Part shown: in pieces, positions 17,603 to 26,606 of the stretch
Layout of the letters: every line of letters starts with the position of its first letter
Numbering within the stretch: the first letter of the stretch is position 1
Source: JBMNMU01 sp050953505
GTDB taxonomy: Bacteria > Bacillota > Clostridia > Peptostreptococcales > Anaerovoracaceae
Direction: 5' to 3'
NCBI GenBank assembly: GCA_050953505.1
Contig: JBMNMU010000001.1
Location: forward strand, 1,798,001-1,862,000
DNA length: 64,000 bases
Notes under the pieces: model-generated
Told to the model about the DNA's origin: nothing
Databases searched by the model: none
What the model saw: only the letters and a program-made list of their open reading frames with translations
Made by a program: the position numbers and the translations under genes

Positions 17603-18634
17603 CTATAGTTTTAGGGCCAAATGATCGCATATTTCCTGAGGGATTTTGCTGAGAGGAAGCCTCTTTATCACAGCCCCGATATTATAAGCTACCATGGGCA
17701 TTCCATATACTACACTGGTCTTTTCATCCTGACCAATGGTATAAGCTCCCTGCTTTCTCATATTCAGTAGACCCTTTGCACCATCACTCCCCATCCCAGT
17801 GAGAATAACACCTACAGCCTTATCCTTTGCCATTTCTGCAACTGAGTCAAAAAGAACATCTACGGAAGGACAATGACCGCTTACCTTTTCCCCCTTTAGG
17901 GATTTAACATAATAACCCGATGGACCCTTTGCCAAGCTCATATGATAGTCTCCTGCTGCTATGAGAACCCTGCCCGGTTTAACCAAGTCGCCGTTTTGCG
18001 CCTCCTTAACTTCTAAGGCACAGGAATTGTTAAGCCTCTCCGCATACATCCTTGTAAACACCGGTGGCATATGCTGGACAATCAAAATGCCTGGCATCTC
18101 TCTGGGAAGAGCTGTAATAATACTATGAATTGCATCCGTCCCACCAGTAGATGCTCCTATGGCTACCACATAATCAGATATGTCAGATCCAAATTCTGTT
18201 ACAACTCGGCGCTTTTCAGTTTCCTTCTTATACTTGCCCACCTTGGCGGTAGAGGCTATTTTAATCTTTACAATCAGCTCATTAATAAATAAATCAAGGC
18301 CTTTAGAGGTGTCGGGTTTAGTAACAAATTCTACGGCTCCCGCATCTAATGCTTCAAAAACATTCTCGCCTACAGAGCTGACCACAATAACAGGCAACGG
18401 ATATTGGGGCATTAGCTGTTTTAGAAATGCAATCCCATCCATCTTGGGCATTTCAACATCTAATGTTACAACATCCGGCTTTAGCTCTAAAATTTTATCC
18501 CGAGCTTCAAATGGATCCTTAGCCGTTCCAACTACCTCAATGCCTAAATCCTTCCCAATTTCTTTAGCTAAGGTTTCTCTGAATAGAAGGGAATCATCCA
18601 CCACTAAAACTCGAGTTTTTTTACTTACTCTCAT
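17603..18634 (-). CDS. cheB: chemotaxis protein-glutamate methylesterase/glutamine deamidase CheB
   Basis: This 343-residue protein has a receiver domain (acidic pair D13-D14, phosphorylated D59 in VVTLDVEMP) and a C-terminal methylesterase domain. Its catalytic triad is visible as S162 (GASTGG), H188 (VQHMPP) and D284 (GMGSDG). CheB removes methyl groups from receptor glutamates when phosphorylated by CheA, which gives adaptation. It is the last gene of the leftward cluster, 44 nt after cheW. Its partner methyltransferase cheR lies far away next to cheA (62.3 kb). Confidence 0.97.
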   Translation of the reverse strand: MRVSKKTRVLVVDDSLLFRETLAKEIGKDLGIEVVGTAKDPFEARDKILELKPDVVTLDVEMPKMDGIAFLKQLMPQYPLPVIVVSSVGENVFEALDAGAVEFVTKPDTSKGLDLFINELIVKIKIASTAKVGKYKKETEKRRVVTEFGSDISDYVVAIGASTGGTDAIHSIITALPREMPGILIVQHMPPVFTRMYAERLNNSCALEVKEAQNGDLVKPGRVLIAAGDYHMSLAKGPSGYYVKSLKGEKVSGHCPSVDVLFDSVAEMAKDKAVGVILTGMGSDGAKGLLNMRKQGAYTIGQDEKTSVVYGMPMVAYNIGAVIKRLPLSKIPQEICDHLALKL

Positions 18635-18678
18635 ATGAATCGACTCCCTTTATGTTCGCTTGGCGAACCAGTTTTTTT

Positions 18679-19182
18679 CTATGCTTCATCCGCAATCCCT
18701 TCGATGATATCCATTTCATCGACTCTTAATAGCTTATCACTGTCAAGGAGAAGCTGAACCCTATCCCCAACTTTGCCGATTCCTTTTATATATCTATTTT
18801 CAAAGCCTGTGCGGGAATCTGGCGGTGCAGCAATATCCTCATCCTCAATGGTAATAACCTCATCCACACTGTCAACGATAATCCCCACATCTACTTGGTT
18901 GATATCTACAACCACAATACAAGTCCTGTCATTGTATTCTATAGGTTCTTTGCCAAATTTCAATCTCATATCTACTAAAGGTATAATTTTTCCTCGCAGA
19001 TTGATAATCCCCTTCACATAGGGAGGTACCTCTGGCACCTTTGTAATAGGTTGAATACCAATAATTTCAGTGACATATCTGATTTCGATACCATACACTT
19101 CATCTTCTAGAGTAAAGGTTAAAAACCTTCCATGCTGAGTATCCTCTTCAAGATTCATATCTTTATCAAAAACATCAGACAT
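18679..19182 (-). CDS. cheW: chemotaxis coupling protein CheW
   Basis: The 167-residue product starts at ATG 19182 behind AAAGGAG (the frame extends to 19221). It is a single CheW-like SH3-type domain, with the signature region ITKVPEVPPYVKGIINLRGKIIPLVDMR about residues 60-90. A short acidic N-terminal extension of some 20 residues precedes it. CheW links receptors to the kinase CheA. The nearest upstream gene is cheD, 311 bp away, with a palindromic repeat in between. Confidence 0.95.
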   Translation of the reverse strand: MSDVFDKDMNLEEDTQHGRFLTFTLEDEVYGIEIRYVTEIIGIQPITKVPEVPPYVKGIINLRGKIIPLVDMRLKFGKEPIEYNDRTCIVVVDINQVDVGIIVDSVDEVITIEDEDIAAPPDSRTGFENRYIKGIGKVGDRVQLLLDSDKLLRVDEMDIIEGIADEA

Positions 19183-19403
19183 TCCGATAACTCCTTTCAT
19201 GTCATCTATTTCCTTTGCCAAGGAATCAAGATGTGCTTTGCAAAACTTTGTCTGTTATAGGCAGAACTTTTTAGCCTAATCTATATATCGTCTTATAAAG
19301 CATAAACTTTATAAGGGAAAACCCAAAATTTATATGTTATTACTTATACCTCTTAAACCCTAACCTAAACTTAATATAGGGAAAGGTAATGACTGGGTGA
19401 AGA

Positions 19404-19474
19404 ACAGTGGCATCGGCTGCCGTTGAGGCCGGCTGTTAAACCCCGGGCCTACGAAAACGCTGCCGATGCCATTG
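19404..19474. repeat. palindromic element between cheD and cheW
   Basis: TGGCATCGGC near the left end pairs with GCCGATGCCA near the right end. The GTTGAGGCCGGCTGTT segment resembles the left part of the elements at 30.7 and 59.9 kb. The rest of the 311-bp gap 19183-19493 holds AT-rich sequence with no gene. Confidence 0.6.
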
Positions 19475-19493
19475 ACTATAAGCTTCAGATTCA

Positions 19494-19988
19494 TTAATAC
19501 TCTTTTACCGACCTACTTAATGATTGTATCTTCATAATTCCATTGGACAAATTAAAATAAAGGGTCCGACCATAATTGGAACCCACATCCTCTGCAATGA
19601 TAGGTATCCTCAGGCTTCTTAGAACTTGCCGGACGCTTTCTACATTTCTTTGCCCGATAGTCCCTAAAGGGCTATTTTGTTGCACCTCAAACATCTTTGC
19701 CCCGCCAGCTATTTTGGCTGTCATTCTTCGAACATCCGAACCACGACTCCGCATAGCTTGTACCATATCCACAATTGCAGTATCAGCAAATTTCATCCTA
19801 TTTATTTCTTGATGTGCAAAGGCTTTGCTATCCGGTAGCATAATATGAGCGAGACCTCCAAATCCAATGCGCTCATCATAAATGCAAATACCTACACAAG
19901 ATCCCAGGGCATATGTTACTAAGGTATCAGGCTCTCTGGATATCTTGTAATCAGAAATACCAACAATAATTGGTGAATGGTTATTCAT
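19494..19988 (-). CDS. cheD: chemoreceptor glutamine deamidase CheD
   Basis: This 164-residue protein has the CheD active-site elements: the nucleophilic cysteine in LGSCVGICIYD (about residue 31) and the histidine in GGLAHIMLP (about residue 48), plus the conserved ITAKIAGGA-like strand. CheD deamidates receptor glutamines and binds CheC in Bacillus-type chemotaxis. The start codon lies 2 nt after the cheC stop, so the pair is translationally coupled, consistent with the CheC-CheD feedback loop. Confidence 0.96.
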   Translation of the reverse strand: MNNHSPIIVGISDYKISREPDTLVTYALGSCVGICIYDERIGFGGLAHIMLPDSKAFAHQEINRMKFADTAIVDMVQAMRSRGSDVRRMTAKIAGGAKMFEVQQNSPLGTIGQRNVESVRQVLRSLRIPIIAEDVGSNYGRTLYFNLSNGIMKIQSLSRSVKEY

Positions 19989-19990
19989 AT

Positions 19991-20617
19991 TTAAAATCCT
20001 AGTCTTTCCATGATTATTTTTAGGGTGTCTAATTCTGCAAACATTATTACGTGACTCTTTAAGCTATTCGATTCTCCTTTAAAGTTCTCTTCGATGTACA
20101 TGACCTTATCACCTAGTGCTCCAAATTCAATAATTGGAACACTCATGATTGCTCCGGCCATATCAATGGCGATGCAGGGAACTGAAATAGTAATATTTAA
20201 ACCGGTTAAAGTGGATATGGCATTTAGATAGGAGGAGCTCAGTATATTTCCAATTTCTTTGATGGCAGACATTTTCAGAGGACTTAACTCCTCATCATCG
20301 CCCTCTTCGTCCTCCCATTCCTCTCGTACAAGGAGACTGGTAATCTGCTCAGCATCAGACATATTCAGCAAAAACATGATCATCCCCTGAGCTTCACCAG
20401 AAAAGCTCACTAAAACACCCATTATTAGCTGCTCCGCACTTCCAAGAATATTGACAGCAGAATCAAAATCCACAATTTTTACTTTAGGGACGCTGATTTC
20501 TACCTTTTCATCCAATATATCAGCCAGGGCGGTTGCTGCATTACCAGCTCCAATATTACCGATTTCCCGCAGAATATCTATCTGAATCTCGTTTAACTCT
20601 TCATAGTTCTTAATCAA
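19991..20617 (-). CDS. cheC: CheY-P phosphatase CheC
   Basis: I chose TTG 20617 (208 residues) because GGAGGGGAG lies 8 nt upstream; the longer frame to 20668 overlaps the previous gene. The protein has both CheC phosphatase signatures, EIGNIGAGNAATAL (residues about 15-30) and EIGNILSSSYLNAIS (about 118-132), each with the Glu and Asn pair used to dephosphorylate CheY-P. It is followed directly by cheD. An acidic loop (EEWEDEEGDDEE) separates the two halves. Confidence 0.94.
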   Translation of the reverse strand: MIKNYEELNEIQIDILREIGNIGAGNAATALADILDEKVEISVPKVKIVDFDSAVNILGSAEQLIMGVLVSFSGEAQGMIMFLLNMSDAEQITSLLVREEWEDEEGDDEELSPLKMSAIKEIGNILSSSYLNAISTLTGLNITISVPCIAIDMAGAIMSVPIIEFGALGDKVMYIEENFKGESNSLKSHVIMFAELDTLKIIMERLGF

Positions 20618-20634
20618 AACCCGATCTCCCCTCC

Positions 20635-21237
20635 CTAATGCCTTGGTGAGGCTTTTACCCGGACACAAGCCTTGGTAAGTGCTGATAATATATCCGTTTC
20701 GAATTGCTTTCTATAAATCTCCAGCTGAAAATATTGTTTTCCTGAATCCGTGGTGACATATTTAGGTGGAAGGGAATTTAAAGCCAAAGCCAATACATCG
20801 GCTTTGCACACTGAGCAATCGCAAACACCCATACGGATCATTATATCTTCAACCTTTTCATGTACCAGCACCTCTGCAAGATTGACAAGGTGTCTATGTT
20901 CTTCAATAAATACGCTTTCTGTAATGGGTTTTTTATTTTGGTTGTTCTCCTCAACCTGGGGGGGAGTGTTTTCCGTTATGGTAGCCTCTTCTGGATTAGC
21001 AGCCTTTACGGTGATTTCAGGTTCAATTTCTATCTTTAACTTTGTTTCGTATGTAAGCTCCTTGTTTTCAGGCTCCTTTATACTAGCTGTTACTTCAGGA
21101 GCATTTTCATGGGCAATTTCAGGGGTATCGCTGCTGCTATTTTCCTGGTCATTATCGCTGTCATTTTCTTTATCCTGACCACCATCCGTCGTAATCAGCC
21201 TAAGTACATGCTCTGTCTTATTGCTTTTCTTAGCCAT
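20635..21237 (-). CDS. ComFB-family protein with acidic disordered N-terminus
   Basis: The 200-residue product has two parts. Residues 1-110 are low-complexity, rich in Glu, Asn, Ser and Thr, and probably disordered. Residues 112-200 match the late-competence ComFB family: VNLAEVLVHEKVEDIMIRMG, the cysteine cluster CDCSVCKAD, then LNSLPPKYVTT. ComFB proteins of other bacteria have been reported to bind cyclic dinucleotides, and the cysteines may bind zinc. Its place between a ParA ATPase and cheC in a cluster with a PilZ gene suggests a signalling role in motility rather than competence. It abuts parA at 21238. Confidence 0.82.
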   Translation of the reverse strand: MAKKSNKTEHVLRLITTDGGQDKENDSDNDQENSSSDTPEIAHENAPEVTASIKEPENKELTYETKLKIEIEPEITVKAANPEEATITENTPPQVEENNQNKKPITESVFIEEHRHLVNLAEVLVHEKVEDIMIRMGVCDCSVCKADVLALALNSLPPKYVTTDSGKQYFQLEIYRKQFETDILSALTKACVRVKASPRH

Positions 21238-22005
21238 TTACTTGAAACCTCCCTCCTGTGTTAGCTCTTTGACAAATTCTCTAAAATCTTTAACTGAGTT
21301 GGACCTGGGAGAATATTGGTAAATACTTTCACCATGAGCTGGTGCTTCTGCAACGGCCACTGAAGTTCGGATCTTTGTATCGAAAACCTTTGTCCGAAGC
21401 TCCTTTGCTATTAATTCAGCCATATCCTCCACATCTTTTGTCAACCTCCGGCGTTTATCATACTTATTTAACAGAATCCCTAGTACTTTCATTTTAGGAT
21501 TATAATACTCCTGTACAAGATTTATGGTTTCTCTGAGTTGAGATATTCCCATCAAGCTTAATATTTCCGGAATCATTGGTATGATCAGGTTGTCCGCTGC
21601 GGTATATCCGTTAACAGTAAGTATATTTAGCGCAGGGGGAGTGTCTATAATGACATAATCGTAATAATTGGCAACGGGGGCAATTCCCTTCTTAAGAAGA
21701 TACTCTCTTCCTGTGTCAGTAAATTCAATCTCAGCACCGCTTAATAGAATATTTGAAGGAATGATGTCAATTCCTTCTTTTCTTTGAATGATTTTTTCAA
21801 TGCTGACAGTGCCTTTCATTAATTCATAAACTGTAGGGCTATTTTCAATGTCTGCACCAAGGCAAAATCCCAGATTCCCTTGAGGGTCAAGGTCTATAGC
21901 CAATACACTCTTTCCAATTTCTTTAAGACCACTAGCAATAGCGCTGGCTGTAGTGGTTTTTCCTACTCCGCCTTTTTGGTTTGTTATTACAATGGTTGTT
22001 GGCAT
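21238..22005 (-). CDS. ParA/Soj-type ATPase in the chemotaxis cluster
   Basis: This 255-residue protein has the deviant Walker A KGGVGKTT (residues 10-17, with the signature first lysine), Walker A' (LAIDLDPQGNLG) and the DYVIIDTPPAL Walker B. It resembles ParA/Soj more than the flagellar FlhG, having no N-terminal DQAxxLR motif. ParA-like proteins encoded in chemotaxis operons (for example ParC, PpfA) position receptor arrays in other bacteria, and that is my inference here. No parB is adjacent. It lies in tight order PilZ, ParA, ComFB, CheC. Confidence 0.88.
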   Translation of the reverse strand: MPTTIVITNQKGGVGKTTTASAIASGLKEIGKSVLAIDLDPQGNLGFCLGADIENSPTVYELMKGTVSIEKIIQRKEGIDIIPSNILLSGAEIEFTDTGREYLLKKGIAPVANYYDYVIIDTPPALNILTVNGYTAADNLIIPMIPEILSLMGISQLRETINLVQEYYNPKMKVLGILLNKYDKRRRLTKDVEDMAELIAKELRTKVFDTKIRTSVAVAEAPAHGESIYQYSPRSNSVKDFREFVKELTQEGGFK

Positions 22006-22034
22006 CTTTACTCCTTTCTGTCAGCATTTTGCCA

Positions 22035-22685
22035 TTATTTATCCGCCTCTAGTAATTTTTGCTTCCTGTAAATTTCAATTTCCTTCTTAAAAATATATTC
22101 ACAAAGAAGTTGTTCATTTTTATGATTCATGGGAAAAAACCTACACCCATACCGAAAACCATAGCCTCTTTTGTAATCTTCTTTCTTTATTCTGAGAATC
22201 TCTCCCTCTACAGTGAGGCCTTTGCTAATCTCATCCAAACGAAATACTACTTTTTGTCCTTTTAGCAGCCTGTGGTTGGAATAAAATCCTATACCCCCTA
22301 AGCTAATGTCCCTCACTCTAATTGGACTATTAAAGTTAAAGCTTTTAGTGCTCTTGCCTAAAGCCCGCGCCTTCAACAGGATACCATTTATATCTGCTCT
22401 TACCTTAAGATAGTTTCTTCTTTCTTTCTGCTCTCCTATGTGAAGGATCTCCAGGTTTAGTTGGTTCTCAGTGGATAATGTAATCTTGCCTTTTATGGGT
22501 GAAACGCCTTGGTCTGAATATCCTATTGCCTCAACAACCTTCTGGTGGTCCAATAGGCGAAAATCTTTACCAAAGAGAGTGATTCTTCCGTCGTCATGAC
22601 TAATATTTAATGATTGAACCATAACCTCCTGGTTTTCATCTAGTATAGCTATTTTCTTATATTCAATTTCAGTTCCCACGGCCAT
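22035..22685 (-). CDS. PilZ-domain flagellar brake protein (YcgR/YpfA-like)
   Basis: I chose ATG 22685 (216 residues), with AAAGGGG 8 nt upstream; a GTG one codon earlier is possible. Residues 1-90 form the YcgR N-terminal-like beta domain. Residues 95-200 are a PilZ domain with intact c-di-GMP-binding motifs: the RxxxR element in ERRNYLKVR and DISLGGIGF (D/NxSxxG). Such proteins slow or steer flagellar motors when c-di-GMP is high, by contacting MotA or FliG. Its place in the flagellar cluster supports this. It follows fapA after a 68-bp gap. Confidence 0.9.
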   Translation of the reverse strand: MAVGTEIEYKKIAILDENQEVMVQSLNISHDDGRITLFGKDFRLLDHQKVVEAIGYSDQGVSPIKGKITLSTENQLNLEILHIGEQKERRNYLKVRADINGILLKARALGKSTKSFNFNSPIRVRDISLGGIGFYSNHRLLKGQKVVFRLDEISKGLTVEGEILRIKKEDYKRGYGFRYGCRFFPMNHKNEQLLCEYIFKKEIEIYRKQKLLEADK

Positions 22686-22753
22686 CACCTAATCCCCTTT
22701 AACAATCTGACTATAATATCGGTAGGAATCTTTTGATTTCATTTTCTCCACTT

Positions 22754-24163
22754 TTATAAGGTAGCTTGTTGGATTTCACCTTTATGCCAATAAATCCTGC
22801 AATGCTCAATGTTGTCTAGGTTAAATCTAAACCGAGTATCTCCAAAATTAATCTTAACCCCTTGGTAAATCTTTCTCTTGCATATAACTTCCCCGAAATA
22901 ATCCATGGTCCAGTTGTTTTCTAACCTTTCAACTTGATTCATATTATAATCCATGCGTTCCTTTAAAGATAAAATTTGTTTCATTGTCTTATCAAGGAAT
23001 TCTAAAAGTTGGGGATTGCGCCCAGATTTTAGTTTATCTGCACACTTGGTTGCAGTTTCCATTAATGCTTTGGCTTTTTCTTGTAAGACCTCTGTTTCTT
23101 CATTAAACTTATTTATACCTACTGTATCAATATTCCTAACACCTAAAATCTCTATTCTAGTTACACGCTCATTCTCTGTTCCAATATCTCTTGCTTCAAG
23201 CTGCCCCAAAAGCTTAATCTCCCCGCCTACAACCAGTTCTCTGGAACCGCGAAGCTCTATATTGCCATTACATACTATTTTACTATCAATAATATAGTCA
23301 GCTGAAATGTTTCCCTCTACATGTAAATTTGCGTTTTCGATATATTTACATCGAAGGTCCCCTCCTACAAAAATACCCTCTTTACCGGCACCATTGACAC
23401 CGTTAGAAATATGCACATTTCCAGCGGCCTCAATGTGAGCCGCCTCTACCACGCCTTTAACAATAATATTGCCTCCCGAACAAACGGTAAAGCCTTCACA
23501 GACATCTCCTCCTACAATAACATCCCCGGAAAAGTCGATATTCCCCGTCTGCTGATTTACACTGGAGTTGATATACATTGTATCGTTAATTTCAATGGTG
23601 CTGGTTATAAATCGGACCACGCCATCGCAAGAAGCTATTAGCTTGGCGCCATCCTCTATGTACTCTGTATTTTTGCCCTTGGGATCTTCTGGTGGCCTAC
23701 CTGCCTTTGCTGGCACATCAGCTCCAAATATGTTGCATCCCTCAATGCCTTCTGTTTCCTTTATGATTTCACAGAGCAATTGCCCCTTTTCTACCATTTG
23801 AAAGTAATCTATATTTTTATAATCTATAATCCCTTCATCCTGGATAATAGGTTTATATTCTGAGTCCTTTTTTACATGATAAATGACACGTCCATCTTCC
23901 CCGTCGATAGGATTAAGGCCTCTTGCAACCTCAATCTTTAAGTTGAAAATTGGCCTCATAGCCAGTTTTTCTATGGAGGATTCCTTTATTCCAAATACAA
24001 CACCTTGGGCGCTTAAGGCATCCAGCATTTCTGACTTCGTAGGTTTTATTTCTTCATCTGTATTTTTATTCAGCAGGAGGTATCCCACCATGCCATTATC
24101 GTTGATTATAACTTCTATATCGATACCATTAGTTTGATTTCTATCTGTTTCTTCATGATTCAT
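22754..24163 (-). CDS. FapA family protein (DUF342)
   Basis: This 469-residue protein fits FapA/DUF342. The N-terminal region (1-170) has the pattern with GRPPEDPKGKNT, the centre (200-330) is a parallel beta-helix of glycine/valine repeats (GGDVCEGFTVCSGGNIIVKGVVE), and the C-terminal part is a helical coiled coil. FapA-type proteins occur in many flagellar clusters and are suspected to act in assembly or polar placement, but the biochemistry is not known. The ATG follows AAAGGAGTAGC. It is transcribed with flgG upstream. Confidence 0.85.
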   Translation of the reverse strand: MNHEETDRNQTNGIDIEVIINDNGMVGYLLLNKNTDEEIKPTKSEMLDALSAQGVVFGIKESSIEKLAMRPIFNLKIEVARGLNPIDGEDGRVIYHVKKDSEYKPIIQDEGIIDYKNIDYFQMVEKGQLLCEIIKETEGIEGCNIFGADVPAKAGRPPEDPKGKNTEYIEDGAKLIASCDGVVRFITSTIEINDTMYINSSVNQQTGNIDFSGDVIVGGDVCEGFTVCSGGNIIVKGVVEAAHIEAAGNVHISNGVNGAGKEGIFVGGDLRCKYIENANLHVEGNISADYIIDSKIVCNGNIELRGSRELVVGGEIKLLGQLEARDIGTENERVTRIEILGVRNIDTVGINKFNEETEVLQEKAKALMETATKCADKLKSGRNPQLLEFLDKTMKQILSLKERMDYNMNQVERLENNWTMDYFGEVICKRKIYQGVKINFGDTRFRFNLDNIEHCRIYWHKGEIQQATL

Positions 24164-24237
24164 ATGCTACTCCTTTGTGCTATAGAAGCATAACTTTAAT
24201 CCTGTTATTACGATGAATTTTTAGGTATCACCACCCA

Positions 24238-24990
24238 TTATCTTAATTGGTTAATGGTTTTTTCTATTTCATCTGCAGTTTGGATAATCCTGGAATTGAG
24301 GGAAAAGCCTTTAGACGCTTCAATCATTCTCACCATTTCCCGGGATAGATCCACAGAAGATCCTTCTAAATATCCTGCAATTAGTTTTGGCTCAGATAAG
24401 GACTCTGCCCTCCCCGATGCTTCCGTTTCTGCAAATTGGTTTCCACCAAGAAGACGCAGAGCATAGGGATTGTCAAACACCATAACGCCAGGCCTTGCTG
24501 TTTCCATATCCCATTGGTGGCCTTCTACTTCTTTGCCATTTATGATTTCCGTACTTTTTCTCAGGCGAATGCGATCACCATCCTCGTCAAGAACATAATT
24601 ACCTGCGCTATTTACTAAATAGCAGGTTGATCCATCTACATCAATACTAAAGCTTCCATCTCTTGTATATGTAATAGAGCCATCCCCTCGGTTTTCTATT
24701 GCAAAAAAGCCTTCTCCTGTTATGGCAAAATCAAAAGGCATATCGGTCTTTATTGGAGTTCCTTGCTCTAGCTGGAGTCCTGTTTGCTGCATTTTTACCC
24801 CATTTCCCATGCTGATGTTGTTTCCCCTGCCAGCGCCACCATGCATGCTGGAATACAGCAAGGATGAAAATGCAGTGCTTTGGGACTTGAAGCCGGTGGT
24901 GCTTACGTTGGCCATATTGTTGGCTACGGTATTTAAATTGTTTTGCTGGCTGACCAAGCCGGACGCTGCCGTATAAAACCCTCTAATCAT
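24238..24990 (-). CDS. flagellar basal-body rod protein, FlgG/FlhP type
   Basis: The 250-residue protein begins MIRGFYTAASGLVSQQNNLNTVANNMAN, the N-terminal rod/hook signature with ANNMANVST, and ends in the conserved EMVRMIEASKGFSLNSRIIQTADEI coil. Rod proteins self-assemble through these two ends. It is paired with a second rod gene 17 nt upstream, as flhO-flhP in Bacillus or flgF-flgG elsewhere. I read this downstream member as FlgG-like (distal rod). It lies just after fliA in the cluster. Confidence 0.88.
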   Translation of the reverse strand: MIRGFYTAASGLVSQQNNLNTVANNMANVSTTGFKSQSTAFSSLLYSSMHGGAGRGNNISMGNGVKMQQTGLQLEQGTPIKTDMPFDFAITGEGFFAIENRGDGSITYTRDGSFSIDVDGSTCYLVNSAGNYVLDEDGDRIRLRKSTEIINGKEVEGHQWDMETARPGVMVFDNPYALRLLGGNQFAETEASGRAESLSEPKLIAGYLEGSSVDLSREMVRMIEASKGFSLNSRIIQTADEIEKTINQLR

Positions 24991-25007
24991 TTTAATTCCT
25001 CCTTATC

Positions 25008-25769
25008 CTAGCCGATTCTACCTATTTGGTTTACTGTTATTTCATTAATTCCATCATAGATTTTCAAAATTTGTGTACAGGATTGATAATTGCTTTGATT
25101 TGCAATGATTCTGCTCATTTCTTGTGCTAGATTTAGATTGGCTTTTTCGATAGCTCCCTGAATGACACCATAATTTTCAGCATCTGATCTGGTATAGTTT
25201 CCATCCCACCTGTAAACGCCATTTCCTACTGTGGTAAAGGGTTCGTCCGCCCTTTCTGAAGCAATGAAAAAGGTATCTGTTTCTTCACCATCTTCGTAAA
25301 TGACACCTTGGCTGTCTACGGTAAAGTTGCTGCTTTCTAGGCGAACAGGGTTTCTGTATTGGTTCAAAACCCTCCCAACACCGGGCAGGATTAATTCTCC
25401 TCTTTCGTTCAGTTCAAATTGGCCATTTCTAGTAGCCACTTCTCCATAATTTTCGCTTTCTATAAGAAAGAACCCTTGACCGTTAATGGCCATATCAAAG
25501 GGCCTCCCCGTTTGCTCTAGGCTTCCTTGGGAAAAGTTTGTGTATTCATCTATATTTACTGTCATAAAAGTTCCAGGGCCAACGTTATTGCTATTTTTAC
25601 CCTGGGGGGTATTCATTCTTGCCACTAAATGATGTCCAAAGCTGGATTCTATTGTAGACTGACTTTTATATCCCGCTGTGGAACCATTGGCAATATTATT
25701 GGAAATCACATTTAATGATTTTTGTCTGCTCAAAACACCGGCTGCTGCTGAATAAAAACCTCTGACCAT
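25008..25769 (-). CDS. flagellar basal-body rod protein, FlgF/FlhO type
   Basis: The 253-residue protein starts MVRGFYSAAAGVLSRQKSLNVISNNIANGST and ends with the rod C-terminal helix (MSRIIANQSNYQSCTQILKIYDGI). The central region has the FDMAINGQGFF motif of rod proteins. It precedes the FlgG-like gene and follows fliA after a 69-bp gap. FlgF would form part of the proximal rod. Assigning F or G to each copy rests on order and similarity to flhO-flhP, so the labels could be swapped. Confidence 0.86.
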   Translation of the reverse strand: MVRGFYSAAAGVLSRQKSLNVISNNIANGSTAGYKSQSTIESSFGHHLVARMNTPQGKNSNNVGPGTFMTVNIDEYTNFSQGSLEQTGRPFDMAINGQGFFLIESENYGEVATRNGQFELNERGELILPGVGRVLNQYRNPVRLESSNFTVDSQGVIYEDGEETDTFFIASERADEPFTTVGNGVYRWDGNYTRSDAENYGVIQGAIEKANLNLAQEMSRIIANQSNYQSCTQILKIYDGINEITVNQIGRIG

Positions 25770-25838
25770 TTAAATCCTCCTCTTTTGCAAGGTGATATAT
25801 CTATAATACCATATTTATCTTTTTTTGTAGAACTATTC

Positions 25839-26606
25839 CTAGTAATTGCTCAACTTATGCTTCATTTTTATAACGGCAGAGGAATGAATTTGGGATACTC
25901 TAGATTCGGTAATGTCTAAAACCTCTGCAATCTCTTTCATTTTTAGGTTTTCGTAATAATATAAGGAAACCACCAAACGCTCCTTTTCATTTAGCTGATC
26001 TATTGCCTCCGCCAGCTTTCCCTGCAGCTCCTCATAAAGCAATCCTGCATCCGGCGAATCGGATTGATATTGATTTACAATAAGAGAGGAAGCCGTCATC
26101 ATTTTTTCCTCTACCACCTCTTCAAAGGAAAGGACGATGGCGTTATGTCTTTGCAACAGGATTTTGTCAAGATTATCAAGGGATATCCCCATTTTTTCAG
26201 CCACCTGCTCCTTTTCAGGCTCGGAACCATAGTCTGAATAAAGCTGGCTATAAACTTCATCTAGCTCTTTTGCTAAAGCTCGCTGGCTACGAGGCACCCA
26301 ATCCTGTTTCCTTATAAAATCAATAATCCCACCCTTAATTTTTAGGGAAGCGAAAGTTTCAAATTTATTGCCCATCTCCGGATCAAACCGTTCTACTGCA
26401 TCGATCAAGGCGATAATTCCTTGGTTAATCACATCATCAAGCTGTGCATAGTTTTTGCAGCTTCCTTGATATCGATAGGCTATTTTTTTTACAAGATCTA
26501 TGTACTGAAGGACTATTTCGTTTCTGGCTTCTATGGTTTTATCACGCTTGTAAATACGCCACTGTTCTATGTATTTATCTTGCTCATTTGCTACAGTCGC
26601 ATCCAT
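25839..26606 (-). CDS. fliA: flagellar/chemotaxis RNA polymerase sigma factor FliA (SigD)
   Basis: The 255-residue protein is a complete sigma-28: region 2 (DDVINQGIIALIDAVERFDPEMGNKFETFAS), the short KIKGGIIDFIRKQDWVPRS link, region 3, and a region 4 helix-turn-helix with LKMKEIAEVLDITESRVSQIHSSA. It directs transcription of late flagellar and chemotaxis genes from TAAA-N15-GCCGATAW promoters, several of which are present here, and is held by the anti-sigma factor FlgM (48.1 kb). Its start directly abuts the flhA stop (26606/26607). In most relatives flhF and flhG lie between these two genes. Confidence 0.97.
   Translation of the reverse strand: MDATVANEQDKYIEQWRIYKRDKTIEARNEIVLQYIDLVKKIAYRYQGSCKNYAQLDDVINQGIIALIDAVERFDPEMGNKFETFASLKIKGGIIDFIRKQDWVPRSQRALAKELDEVYSQLYSDYGSEPEKEQVAEKMGISLDNLDKILLQRHNAIVLSFEEVVEEKMMTASSLIVNQYQSDSPDAGLLYEELQGKLAEAIDQLNEKERLVVSLYYYENLKMKEIAEVLDITESRVSQIHSSAVIKMKHKLSNY

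Noticed and set aside
21238..22005. FlhG (flagellar number regulator)
   Set aside because: The protein is closer to Soj/ParA, lacks the N-terminal activation motif of FlhG and is not beside flhF.
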